This document shows, piece after piece, positions 34,400 to 43,776 of a stretch of 64,000 bases of DNA (position 1 is its first letter; each line of letters opens with the position of its first letter). A model generated the notes under the pieces. That model had not been told where the DNA came from. It was given only the letters and a program-made list of their open reading frames with translations, and searched no databases. The position numbers and the translations under genes were made by a program. Source of the stretch: a virus; IMG/VR virus record IMGVR_UViG_3300037137_001027, positions 95,508 to 159,507 of that record. One strand, 5' to 3'.

Positions 34400-35179
34400 A
34401 TCCGCTAACGTGGTCAATTTAAGATTTGGATACTTATTATAGAAACGATCAAGCAAACCATTTTCTTGCAAAAAAGAATACATTGAACGTTCCATTCTCG
34501 CATGATGTTTGTGATGTTCACCATTATTTGATATTATTGCCAGGTTATCTAACTTGTTGTTTAACTTATTCCCATCAACATGATGCACCACCAATTTTTC
34601 GCTCCATTCCTTATTTTTCAGCATGAATAATTTTTTTGCTTCATGGAGATGCAAAAGTTCTTTTGTTTTAATTATTCTACAATATTTAAATTTGCCATAC
34701 GAAACAGATATTTTTTCTCCATCTATTTCACTAATAAAAATTTGTTCATTTTTTCTTCTAATACAGCCGCACGATCTAATATGTTTTATTTTTAGTCGAA
34801 CCAGGCTACTTTTTACCTCATTGCCACAATCACAATTCAAAACAAACCAAGTACCCTTATATTTTGGATGATGGTAAATTTCTTTAACTGTCAGCCTATC
34901 AAATTTTTTTCCGATATATTCTTCTGCAATTACTTTATCTTTATTCCTCCTTCTAGTTTTTATCATTTTTTCTATTTGAGCTTCATTTTTTATTGATAAA
35001 AGGCACCCACATGATTTAATTTTACCAGATTTCAATTGGTCATAACGAATTACTTTTTTACTTCCGCACTCACAAAGGCAATAAACATACCTTCTATTCT
35101 CTTCAGTCAGAACCTCTTCAATAATCTCTAATTTATTATATTTTTTACCAATGGGCAACAAGCGTTTTTGATAAGGCAT
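34319..35179 (-). CDS. HNH homing endonuclease with zinc ribbons
   Basis: 286 residues. Two N-terminal zinc-ribbon repeats (CLCECGSKKVIRYDQLKSGK then SCGC; NCDCG then SCGC) are followed by an H-N-H core: LVVHHVDGNKLNNKLDNLA with HKHHARM. Layout matches phage and mobile-intron endonucleases with Cys-based DNA-binding repeats. It is antisense to its neighbour and overlaps it by 81 bases. Stop and the next gene's stop are adjacent, and it probably inserted after the wedge operon. Confidence 0.85.
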   Translation of the reverse strand: MPYQKRLLPIGKKYNKLEIIEEVLTEENRRYVYCLCECGSKKVIRYDQLKSGKIKSCGCLLSIKNEAQIEKMIKTRRRNKDKVIAEEYIGKKFDRLTVKEIYHHPKYKGTWFVLNCDCGNEVKSSLVRLKIKHIRSCGCIRRKNEQIFISEIDGEKISVSYGKFKYCRIIKTKELLHLHEAKKLFMLKNKEWSEKLVVHHVDGNKLNNKLDNLAIISNNGEHHKHHARMERSMYSFLQENGLLDRFYNKYPNLKLTTLADLKHLATYDSLEPVSFLYCVTRPNYFA

Positions 35180-35719
35180 TTAAATTTCTCCATATATAAA
35201 ACTCCATCTGTTGTTGTGTTTATGCTTACCATCATTTACTTCTGTTAAATAAAAAAACAATGCATCCCACCCAGCAAACATAAACTCTGGTGGTATAAAA
35301 CCGAAATACCATAATGGTATATATGTAATATTGTCTAAATTTGTCACTAATAATGTAGGTTTTTTTGCATTATTACTATTAATGATTTCATGATGGGTTC
35401 CAGTGGTTGGAATCTTATAAGGAAGGTAAGCAATTAATAAATCGCTTCTATCAACAAGAGACAAATCTTTGCGCACAAAGTTTTTTGCAATACGAACTAT
35501 TGTCTCCACATCTTTATTTTTTTGTGCCTCGGTTAATGTCGGCACCCATTGTTGTTTGGGGTCTGCAAAAGGATCAAAAATCTGTAAGCCAAATTTTTGG
35601 GTGAGGATATCTTTAGGCTTGTCTCGCCAGTTAGATTCATCACCAAACTGGATTGGACCAGATAAATAAACTCTCTTGTCAGCAAGTGGTTTGTTTGCAA
35701 GTGGTTTGTTTGCAATCAT
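35180..35719 (-). CDS. nucleoside 2-deoxyribosyltransferase-like protein
   Basis: After a repeated N-terminus (ANKPLANKPLADK) it reads RVYLSGPIQFGDESNWR, LQIFDPFADPKQQ and DLSLVDRSDLLIAYLPYKIP followed by TTGTHHEI. The Y-L-[SA]-G-P start, D-[RS]-[SA]-D and [TG]-[TS]-[GA]-x-x-x-E pattern are those of the NDT-like superfamily, which swaps or hydrolyses bases on deoxynucleosides. It may feed modified-base metabolism. It ends at the base before the HNH start codon. Confidence 0.65.
   Translation of the reverse strand: MIANKPLANKPLADKRVYLSGPIQFGDESNWRDKPKDILTQKFGLQIFDPFADPKQQWVPTLTEAQKNKDVETIVRIAKNFVRKDLSLVDRSDLLIAYLPYKIPTTGTHHEIINSNNAKKPTLLVTNLDNITYIPLWYFGFIPPEFMFAGWDALFFYLTEVNDGKHKHNNRWSFIYGEI
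35682..35711. repeat. two 15-bp tandem repeats at gene start
   Basis: Two perfect 15-bp copies (GCAAGTGGTTTGTTT) followed by a third partial copy encode ANKPL in the first 13 residues of the deoxyribosyltransferase-like protein. This is an easy site for slippage without frameshift. Confidence 0.85.
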
Positions 35720-35761
35720 TGTAACCTCCGAAACTATAATAAATAACCAGGAGAAAATAAA

Positions 35762-36454
35762 ATGTCAAGTAATGAAGAGTTTTTCGAGAAGATTGATAAG
35801 GTTTTGGAACGCGCACCTGAAAACCGACACAGTTTCTACCAGTTGAAGTATTTCGTACTAGGCAAAGAGCCTACCACACAAGCACAATTATGGCAATGTC
35901 TAAAAGAGCTTCAATCAAGAAAAGAAACCATCGAGACACTAGCCCTTCAAATCGAAGATACTAAGGACGAAATCGAACTAATCAAAATAGATCACGAAAA
36001 GTTCTATTCCGATACCGATTTAACTTATCTAAACACAAAATTAAACGAAATTTGCAAGCGTGAACAGACAATAAAATCAAGGAGACTAAAAAGGAAGGTA
36101 GAATCCCTTTTAAATAACATAGATAAGATGCAAAAAAAGCTAGAATTTGAAATTCAGGAAGCGAAGTTCTTTCTTCAGGCATTTGAAGCTTTAGAGAAGG
36201 TAGAAGAACTAAAAGATTACGATGACCATGAAGCACAACAGGAATTTTGGGAAGCGAAAATTTCAGAAGAAATTAATTTGCGAATTTTAACCAAACAGCC
36301 ATTGCCATCGGACTTACTTAGAACGGCATTATCTCTACATGAAAAGTCTGGGGTTAAGGCGCAAGTTATCAATCTTTTAGAAGGCTGTAAAGCTCAAATA
36401 CAAGTTGCATGTGAAAAGGAGAATAATGTCCGAAAACAAATTAACAATAAATAA
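35762..36454 (+). CDS. coiled-coil protein, 230 aa
   Basis: AGGAG nine bases upstream, and a TAATAAATA box about 20 bases upstream. Starts MSSNEEFFEKIDKVLERAPE. Residues 40-150 are heptad-rich (IEDTKDEIELIKIDHEKF), with a helical tail. No family recognised. It is the first gene of the fibre operon and overlaps the next by 29 bases; it may be a fibre chaperone or connector. Confidence 0.5.
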   Translation: MSSNEEFFEKIDKVLERAPENRHSFYQLKYFVLGKEPTTQAQLWQCLKELQSRKETIETLALQIEDTKDEIELIKIDHEKFYSDTDLTYLNTKLNEICKREQTIKSRRLKRKVESLLNNIDKMQKKLEFEIQEAKFFLQAFEALEKVEELKDYDDHEAQQEFWEAKISEEINLRILTKQPLPSDLLRTALSLHEKSGVKAQVINLLEGCKAQIQVACEKENNVRKQINNK

Positions 36455-37421
36455 GAGTTCAACGCCAGGCCATTTATCCGTTTTCCCGAAAGCAAAAGAC
36501 ACCCCGTTTAACCTACATTATGCGACAAATAAAGCTCAGGATACGCTTAGATATACACTGTCTGTTAATGGCAAATACATAGTCTTGAATGATGCAAGCA
36601 GTTTCCCGAATAGTGGCATAATTAAAATTACACCATCTAATTCAGATACATTGCTTGGAATTAATGAAGTGGTTTTCTATGGTAAAAAAATTGGGGATCA
36701 GTTGCATTTGTTACATAGAGGCTACAGCGGCACCTCTACACATACATGGCCAACAGGGAGTAAAGTTACTTGTCCATTAATGGCCGAACACCATAATGCA
36801 ATTAAAGACGCCATCATCCAGATTGAAAAGAAAATAGGATTAAAAGAACATCCAAGTGACGACTCGATTAATGGAATTTTGAACTACCTGGAAAACAAAT
36901 GGCTAGCACCAAAACCAGTGTTTAGAGGCTATCCTCGAATGGGTGCAGCACCATTAATCGTAACATTTCACAATTTTTCAACAGGCTATGGCGGCAGGTA
37001 TTTGTGGGACTTTGGAGACGGAGAAACAAGCAATCAAGAAAATCCTATTCACACCTATTCGACCGAAGGTAAATTTACAGTGCGATTAACCATGACTTCC
37101 GTTAACCAAGGGCAAGGTTTAACAGAAAAAACTGACTATATAGAGATAAATAATAATCAACTCCCTTCTTTCTTTTATGTAACTCCACTTCAGGGCAGCA
37201 CAGATACTGAGTTCTCTTTTGTAGACCAAAGTGATGGGGATATAGTTGAAAGACACTGGTTTTTTGGAGATGGGGTAGATATCACAGTAACTAACCCAAA
37301 TATTCATAGTGTTACTCACAAATATAGCAAAAAAGGCAGTTATACACCATCTCTGATACTTAGATTGTCGGATAACAAAATTAAGAAGGTCGTATTACCA
37401 GAAGGAATAGACATAGTATGA
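36426..37421 (+). CDS. fibre-type protein with two PKD domains, 331 aa
   Basis: ATG at 36426 follows AAAGGAG. Residues 1-155 form a module with VNGKYIVLNDASSFPNSG, LLHRGYSGTSTHTWPTGS and HNAIKDAIIQIEKKIG that recurs in the next two genes. Two PKD domains follow: FRGYPRMGAAPL ... YLWDFGDGETSNQENPIHTY, and PSFFYVTPLQGST ... ERHWFFGDG. PKD domains are Ig-like spacers of secreted and virion adhesins. It probably forms part of a tail fibre. Overlaps the next start by four bases. Confidence 0.65.
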   Translation: MSENKLTINKSSTPGHLSVFPKAKDTPFNLHYATNKAQDTLRYTLSVNGKYIVLNDASSFPNSGIIKITPSNSDTLLGINEVVFYGKKIGDQLHLLHRGYSGTSTHTWPTGSKVTCPLMAEHHNAIKDAIIQIEKKIGLKEHPSDDSINGILNYLENKWLAPKPVFRGYPRMGAAPLIVTFHNFSTGYGGRYLWDFGDGETSNQENPIHTYSTEGKFTVRLTMTSVNQGQGLTEKTDYIEINNNQLPSFFYVTPLQGSTDTEFSFVDQSDGDIVERHWFFGDGVDITVTNPNIHSVTHKYSKKGSYTPSLILRLSDNKIKKVVLPEGIDIV

Positions 37422-39538
37422 TGAAACTACCCCAAGGCAGTTATTATCCAGAATCCTTAGACAACGATGAAAATTTGTACTTGGTGCATGATGCATTAAG
37501 AGTACCATTAGGGTTCGACTACCATCCTGGTAGCAGCATGATATTGGCTGACGGCGACATTAGTAAATTCCCAGCATCTGGAATCATAACCTTAGTCGAG
37601 CAGCACAATTCCCCAAAGGAAAGAGCCGTTTCTCTGTATTATGGTGCAAGAACTAACAGAGAATTCACCAACTTGGAGTTATTGCCAGACTCCATTGATT
37701 GTATGAAGCCTAAAAAAATCACAATGATAACTCTTCAGGCAATGGCAAATCACAGGGAAGCATTAAAAGAAGCTATCTTGGCTATAGAAAAATTCTTAGG
37801 CCCAAAACATTCGGTTGAGAGTGAACCCAAGATTGGAACCATATTTGGAAGATTAAACTTCATGAAAAAGATTTTATTCTCTCCTAAGGCGTGGTTCGAA
37901 GCAGATAGATCAATAGGCGCGGCACCATTTACAACAAAATTTGTTTTTACTGGCTCTGGTAATGTAGGACCAGTTGGTGATGTTACATACGAATGGAAAT
38001 TCAATGATGAAGAAATAACAACATTTGAACCAGTGGTTGAAAAAATATTCCTTAGCCCTGGAAATTATACTGTCTCACTTACTGTTAAAAACTATTATGG
38101 AGAAGATACAGTTACTTTTGTCGATATGGTCAAAATCAAAGGTCAAGCTCCTGACCAAGCCAGCATAAAATTCTTGCCATTCGAGAACCAAATCCACCTT
38201 GATGATATTATCCCTAAAATCCGTACTCCAGTTAACCAGCCTGTCTTAATTGAAATTCCACAAAAATCTGTTGAAAATAATAAGAAAACTTTTGCTGGTG
38301 AACTCATCGACCCAAAAACAAACAAAGCAACAGATGCTGTTACAAGTTATACCTGGACCCTAAGCGATGACCTACCACACGCCAATGCCCATAAAACAAA
38401 GGCGCTTTTCACAGTCGGAGGCTTTCACGATTTGGTAGTGCGGACAGATACTGACTTAGGTGCTTACAGAATAACGACTTACGAAAATGCCATAGATGTT
38501 GTGGAGCCGACAAACCTATGGATTTGGGGCAATGAGAACAAGCAAAGAGTTAGGTCTTATGAGTTTGGTTTAGTAAGTGAGGTATTGAAAACTTCAAACA
38601 ATACTTACGCTTTAAGATCAAGTGACAAGTTTATTGATGACAAGCCCGAAAATCAAAGACAAATATTTGAATTTTGGAGGAACAATGGCGCGGCCAAGAA
38701 GGACAGTCTTAAATCTGGAGAAGGTGGTGAATGTTTGCTATTTTGGGCAAGCGGAAGAACCATAACAGATTTGCCTGACGAGGAACGCATAAACTTTGCA
38801 ACCTACAATGGATTTAGCGATCATTACAAGGTTGAACATTCTATTAACAGACCTTGGAATTGGGCAGCGTTGGCGTCCAACAAGGATATATACTTTATAT
38901 GTGGATTGCCAACAACCGAGCAACTACCTACATTGTCATTGACTAATAAAACAAAAACTACATATAACATTGCGGCAGAGATAAGTGCTAATGACACTCT
39001 TGAGTACAGTAATTTCAAAAATGGCGCACATGATCTAACGGTTAATCCTGGCGTATTTGATTCAAAATACGACGCTCCATATGGACATTATTCTGCTTAC
39101 AGAACGACTTGGAAAGATGACGTTGGTTATATGGTAAGAACTGTTGGGTTGGGAGAACACTTCGCATTTCAGAATTTCTACAAGACAGAAGGTACGCTAG
39201 GACTGCCGTTCAGGAATATCGTCAAACTTCCAGATATGCCTGGAGAGGGAAATAAAGAAGGTTCTTTAATTGGTTTGAATAATGGAATTTATTTCTTTAA
39301 TAACCACGGTGGCTCTTATTGTTTTAATACGACAACTGGCACTTGGGAACTGGTTAATTCCCACAATAAAATAGCAAGGAGTGATTTAAATAGTTTGTTA
39401 GCTGCATCTGATTTGGAGTCAAAGGCATATATAAGCATTGAGGATACAGCGTTCTTCAAGTTTAATGAACTAGATATGTCCTATGTCACTTTCAGTCAAA
39501 GTCCTATAAATAAACAGTGGTTAATGACAATTTTTTAA
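37418..39538 (+). CDS. fibre-type protein with PKD domain, 706 aa
   Basis: Residues 1-130 repeat the module of the previous gene (HPGSSMILADGDISKFPASG ... HREALKEAILAIEKFLG). A PKD-like domain follows (AWFEADRSIGAAPFTTKFVF ... YEWKFNDEEITTFEP). The last 400 residues are beta-rich (WIWGNENKQRVRS, FATYNGFSDHYKVE), possibly a propeller or receptor-binding head. The start overlaps the previous stop (ATGATGA). Probable tail fibre or adhesin; the receptor is unknown. Confidence 0.6.
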   Translation: MMKLPQGSYYPESLDNDENLYLVHDALRVPLGFDYHPGSSMILADGDISKFPASGIITLVEQHNSPKERAVSLYYGARTNREFTNLELLPDSIDCMKPKKITMITLQAMANHREALKEAILAIEKFLGPKHSVESEPKIGTIFGRLNFMKKILFSPKAWFEADRSIGAAPFTTKFVFTGSGNVGPVGDVTYEWKFNDEEITTFEPVVEKIFLSPGNYTVSLTVKNYYGEDTVTFVDMVKIKGQAPDQASIKFLPFENQIHLDDIIPKIRTPVNQPVLIEIPQKSVENNKKTFAGELIDPKTNKATDAVTSYTWTLSDDLPHANAHKTKALFTVGGFHDLVVRTDTDLGAYRITTYENAIDVVEPTNLWIWGNENKQRVRSYEFGLVSEVLKTSNNTYALRSSDKFIDDKPENQRQIFEFWRNNGAAKKDSLKSGEGGECLLFWASGRTITDLPDEERINFATYNGFSDHYKVEHSINRPWNWAALASNKDIYFICGLPTTEQLPTLSLTNKTKTTYNIAAEISANDTLEYSNFKNGAHDLTVNPGVFDSKYDAPYGHYSAYRTTWKDDVGYMVRTVGLGEHFAFQNFYKTEGTLGLPFRNIVKLPDMPGEGNKEGSLIGLNNGIYFFNNHGGSYCFNTTTGTWELVNSHNKIARSDLNSLLAASDLESKAYISIEDTAFFKFNELDMSYVTFSQSPINKQWLMTIF

Positions 39539-39560
39539 TATATAGTATAAAGGAGTAGAA

Positions 39561-42500
39561 GTGCCGCGAGGGATACCGAAACCAGTATATCCAATTGCTC
39601 TCGATTCAGATTACACGCTGTTCAACGTAAAAAACAGTACGCAGGCCACTTTGTCCAAAGATTTAGAAAGACTAGACGATTTACTCAACATTGTTCCCCA
39701 AGATGCTAATTCAGTAGAAATATGGCCTGAAAACGGTTTCGTAACCATCGCTGACGAGCTAATTTATTATGATGCAGTGAACTTTGATGAAAATAGAAAA
39801 ATAAATCAGTTAAAAGATTGTATCCGTGGAGTCGAGGGTGAACCACAATCATATTATGAAGGTACAGCAATATACTCAAATGTGGTGGCACAGACCCACA
39901 ACCAATTAGTAGATGCTGTTATAGCAATTGAAGAGGCAATTGGTGATATTAGTGATGTATTAAAGGTAGGACCACAACTTAAAACTCAACAAAGTGTAAG
40001 AAAAAACTTATTGCCCCCACAAATTCAAAAAATGAATGCGTTGGCAGTTAGTCCAGACGCCTTACATGCAGCCCCACTAACTTCATCAATTTCTTCAATG
40101 GTAGGATGCTGCCCACAGGTGGGCGATGACGCCTGCCCCGATGTTGAATTTGAATTCAATAACACAGGTGGTTTAGCCGAATATTGCATACGAATTTTTG
40201 GCAACTATCTTTCTTTTGAACTTGATTTTGGCGACGGCTTCAAAGAAAACACTCAGCTATCTGGAGTTCATCAATACATAAGTGCTGGCCCTTACAATCC
40301 TACTGTAATGGTTGAAGGAGCAACTTGCTGTATAGTACAAAGTCCAACACCACCAAATGAATTCTGCTGCGGTATTAATCTACCAAATCCTTCTGTGCCA
40401 TTTGTGGTTCATATTCCTGACATACCAGCTTTTCCAGAGTTTATAGCTCCAAAACAAATATGCCCTGGACCGTTACTGAACTTGCCACCTATTTTATTGC
40501 CAGAAGTAAACTTATGTCCTTCACAGATATCAATGTCACAAATATCTTGTTGTGTGTCTGTAATTGAAGCGTGTAAAACACCACAGGTTATACAAATAGT
40601 TAGTCCATGCAAAATTAGCGTAATATCATTAGAAGGATGCCATTTGCCTAGCGTTATATCGCTGATTGGCTGTTGTATGCCAAGCATCGTGTCCTTCGAC
40701 GTAGTTATAGATTTGAGTATCGAGCCTGTATGCTTCTGTGAACCACCAAGCTTCGCCCCTATTAGCTTCGAGCCTGTATGCTTCTGTGAACCACCAAGGT
40801 TTGATGTGATTAGCTTCGCACCATTCCCAAGCTTTGACAGAATATCCTTCGACGTAGTTATAGATTTGAGTATCGAGCCTGTATGCTTCTGTGAACCACC
40901 AAGCTTTGGTGTAATTAGCTTCGCACCATTCCCAAATATTAAACCAGTGTCATTTGATGTAGCTATAGATTTAAGCATAGAACCTATATGCTTCTGTCAG
41001 CCGCCAAAATTTGATCCCATATCATTAGACTTAAACATAGACTTAAGCATAGAACCTATATGCTTCTGTGAACCACCAAGCTTTGGTGTAATTAGCTTCG
41101 CACCATTCCCAAATATTAAACCAGTGTCATTCGACGTAGCTATAGACTTAAGTATCGAGCCTGTATGCTTCTGTGAACCACCAAGCTTTGCTCTTATTAG
41201 TTTCGCACCATTCCCAAGCATTCAACCAGTGTCATTTGATGTAGCTATAGATTTAACCATAGAACCTGTATGCTTTTGTGAACCACCAAGCTTTGCTCCT
41301 ATTAGTTTCGCACCATTGCCAGCGTTTGACAGAATATCATTCGACGTAGCTGTAGGATTAAGTTTGGAACCTATATGCTTCTGTGAACCACCAAGCTTTG
41401 GTGTAATTAGCTTTGCGCCATTACCAGTATTTGACAGAATATCATTCGACGTAGCTGTAGGATTAAGCATGGAACCTATTTGCTTCTGTGAACCACCAAG
41501 CTTTCAATGCATAAGTTTCTGTCCAGTGCCAAGTTTTGCACCTATTAGTTTTGCGCCATTACCAGTATTTGACAGAATATCATTCGACGTAGCTGTAGGA
41601 CTAAGTATAGAACCTATTTGTTTTTGCGAACCACCAAAATTTGACTGCGTTAGCTTCTGTAATGTACCAAGTTTCGGCAACATTAGTTTTGGGCCATTAC
41701 CAGTATTTGACAGAATATCATTCGACGTAGCTGTAGGACTAAGTATAGAACCTATTTGTTTTTGCGAACCACCAAAATTTGACTGCATAAGCTTCTGCTC
41801 ATTGCCAAGTTTTGCACCTATTAGTTTTGGGCCATTACCAGTATTTGACAGAATATCATTCGACGTAGCTGTAGGACTAAGTATAGAGCCTATTTGTTTT
41901 TGCGAACCACCGAGTTTCCAGTGCGTTAGCTTCTGTCCACCGCCAGATTTTCATTGTATTAGCTTCTGTCCATCGCCAGTGTTTGCACCTATTAGTTTTG
42001 CTCCATTCCCTGTTATATCTCCTGTTAAGTTTGACGTAATTGTGGATTTGAGTATAGAACCTGTGTGTTTTTGCGAACCACCGAGTTTCCAGTGTATTAG
42101 CTTCTGCCCAGCGCCAGATTTTCATTGTATTAGCTTCTGTCCATCGCCAGTGTTTGCGCCTATTAGTTTTGCTCCATTACCTGTTATATCTCCTGTTAAG
42201 TTTGACGTAATTGTGGATTTGAGTATAGAACCTGTGTGCTTCTGTGAACCACCTAGTTTCCAGTGTATTAGTTTCTGCCCAGCGCCAGATTTTCATTGTA
42301 TTAGCTTCTGTCCACCGCCAATGTTTGCACCTATTAGTTTTGCTCCATTACCAGTGTTTGATAAGATATCTTTGGATGTGGCTGTAAACGTAAAGATAAG
42401 TCCTATCTGTTTTTGCGAGCCGCCTAGCATTAATTGCATTAGTTTTTGTCCATTCCCTATTGTGCCAGCAATTAGTTTTGCTCCATTCCCTGTTATATCT

Positions 42501-43775
42501 CCTGTTAATTTTGACGTAATTGTGGATTTGAGTATAGAACCTGTGTGCTTCTGTGAACCACCGAGTTTCCAGTGCGTTAGCTTCTGTCCACCGCCAGATT
42601 TCCCGTGCGTTAACTTCTGCCCACCGCCAGATTTCCCGTGCGTTAACTTCTGCCCACCGCCAACTTTCCAGTGTATTAGCTTCTGTCCACCGCCAACTTT
42701 CCAGTGTATTAGCTTCTGTCCACCGCCAATGTTTGCGCCTATTAGTTTTGCTCCATTACCTGTTATACCTCCTGTTAAGTTTGACGTAATTGTGGATTTG
42801 AGTATAGAACCTGTGTGCTTCTGTGAGCCGCCTAGCTTTCAGTGTATTAGCTTTTGTACACCACCAACCTTTACTTGTATTAGTTTCTGCGTACCAGAAG
42901 ATTTGTGCATTAGCTTCTGCCCAGCGCCAGATTTGTGCATTAGTTTCTGCACACCGCCAACTTTCCCGTGCGTTAACTTCTGCCCACCGCCAACTTTCCA
43001 GTGTATTAGCTTCTGCCCACCGCCAACTTTCCAGTGTATTAACTTCTGTACGCCGCCAACTTTCCCGTGCATTAGTTTCTGTCCACCACCGAGCTTCCCG
43101 TGCATTAACTTCTGTCCACCACCAGTCATTTCGGTTAATTGGGGTACGCCGCCAGTCGTAACCGTACAGGTTGTATGTCCATCTACTTCAATGGCTTTTG
43201 GGGCTGCACCGCCAATGACTGTCGCTCCAAATAAACGACAAATGACAGAGGAGATTGATGATGATAATTTGGCTATTAATTTAAGTGAATTGTTGCCTTC
43301 TGAAATTAAGTTAATAGTGCCTAAAATTAATGATATAAAGGTAATGCATGATTTGCCCCAAGAAATTTTCTTAAGAGGAAATTTACCAGCGGAAATTAAA
43401 GTTATAGGTCCAAGTCAGCCTATACCAGATACAATCCTTATTCGTGGAGATATTCCAAAGAGCATCGAGATAGTTCATAATCTGCCAGAGAGGATTATCC
43501 TTGATGCGAAAGATGTTCCTCGTAGAATTTTGGTCGAACCAGCACCTAATTTCCCAACTTCTATTAAACTGGAAGTTACAGGGATGCCACAAACTCTCCA
43601 AGTTACGGGCATACCAAAAACCATCGAAATCATCGAAAATATTCCAAGGACTATTCAATTACTAATGCCTGAGAATCCAGAAGTCATCATGCGATGGAAC
43701 GGGGTGCCAGTGGAATTAAAGCCAAGTCCAGATTTAGAAAAATTGTTGACTAACTTAGTTATTCCACAAAGATAA
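39561..43775 (+). CDS. giant Cys/Pro-repeat fibre protein, 1404 aa
   Basis: GTG start after AAGGAG. Residues 1-135 contain the third copy of the shared module (LKDCIRGVEGEPQSYYEGTA, HNQLVDAVIAIEEAIG). Residues about 375-1190 are an extreme repeat array: a 46-residue unit such as RISFDVAVGLSIEPICFC followed by EPPKFDCVSFC and ISFGPLPVFD, and in the second half 11-residue units like CISFCPPPTFQ. The C-terminal 190 residues use a related P-x-x-I-x-L-x-G repeat (DLPQEIFLRGNLPAEIKVIG). A long beta-strand-turn fibre is likely. Cys-x3-Cys spacing invites disulfide or metal pairing. No homologue recognised. Confidence 0.65.
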   Translation: MPRGIPKPVYPIALDSDYTLFNVKNSTQATLSKDLERLDDLLNIVPQDANSVEIWPENGFVTIADELIYYDAVNFDENRKINQLKDCIRGVEGEPQSYYEGTAIYSNVVAQTHNQLVDAVIAIEEAIGDISDVLKVGPQLKTQQSVRKNLLPPQIQKMNALAVSPDALHAAPLTSSISSMVGCCPQVGDDACPDVEFEFNNTGGLAEYCIRIFGNYLSFELDFGDGFKENTQLSGVHQYISAGPYNPTVMVEGATCCIVQSPTPPNEFCCGINLPNPSVPFVVHIPDIPAFPEFIAPKQICPGPLLNLPPILLPEVNLCPSQISMSQISCCVSVIEACKTPQVIQIVSPCKISVISLEGCHLPSVISLIGCCMPSIVSFDVVIDLSIEPVCFCEPPSFAPISFEPVCFCEPPRFDVISFAPFPSFDRISFDVVIDLSIEPVCFCEPPSFGVISFAPFPNIKPVSFDVAIDLSIEPICFCQPPKFDPISLDLNIDLSIEPICFCEPPSFGVISFAPFPNIKPVSFDVAIDLSIEPVCFCEPPSFALISFAPFPSIQPVSFDVAIDLTIEPVCFCEPPSFAPISFAPLPAFDRISFDVAVGLSLEPICFCEPPSFGVISFAPLPVFDRISFDVAVGLSMEPICFCEPPSFQCISFCPVPSFAPISFAPLPVFDRISFDVAVGLSIEPICFCEPPKFDCVSFCNVPSFGNISFGPLPVFDRISFDVAVGLSIEPICFCEPPKFDCISFCSLPSFAPISFGPLPVFDRISFDVAVGLSIEPICFCEPPSFQCVSFCPPPDFHCISFCPSPVFAPISFAPFPVISPVKFDVIVDLSIEPVCFCEPPSFQCISFCPAPDFHCISFCPSPVFAPISFAPLPVISPVKFDVIVDLSIEPVCFCEPPSFQCISFCPAPDFHCISFCPPPMFAPISFAPLPVFDKISLDVAVNVKISPICFCEPPSINCISFCPFPIVPAISFAPFPVISPVNFDVIVDLSIEPVCFCEPPSFQCVSFCPPPDFPCVNFCPPPDFPCVNFCPPPTFQCISFCPPPTFQCISFCPPPMFAPISFAPLPVIPPVKFDVIVDLSIEPVCFCEPPSFQCISFCTPPTFTCISFCVPEDLCISFCPAPDLCISFCTPPTFPCVNFCPPPTFQCISFCPPPTFQCINFCTPPTFPCISFCPPPSFPCINFCPPPVISVNWGTPPVVTVQVVCPSTSMAFGAAPPMTVAPNKRQMTEEIDDDNLAINLSELLPSEIKLIVPKINDIKVMHDLPQEIFLRGNLPAEIKVIGPSQPIPDTILIRGDIPKSIEIVHNLPERIILDAKDVPRRILVEPAPNFPTSIKLEVTGMPQTLQVTGIPKTIEIIENIPRTIQLLMPENPEVIMRWNGVPVELKPSPDLEKLLTNLVIPQR
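40690..43130. repeat. complex 138-bp and 33-bp repeat array in fibre gene
   Basis: The 138-bp unit (46 residues) is seen with copies starting near 41581, 41719 and 41857, with more diverged copies upstream from about 40690. From about 42590 units of 33 bp (11 residues) dominate, with near-identical pairs at about 42601 and 42634. Copies keep Cys, Pro and Phe positions. Confidence 0.9.
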
Positions 43776-43776
43776 T

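Noticed and set aside
40409-43129. Several minus-strand frames with repeats opposite the fibre gene
   Set aside because: They are shadows of the plus-strand repeat array; the fibre gene has start, RBS and conserved domain order.
40690-43130. CRISPR array
   Set aside because: Repeats are in one long coding frame and have no unique spacers of constant size.
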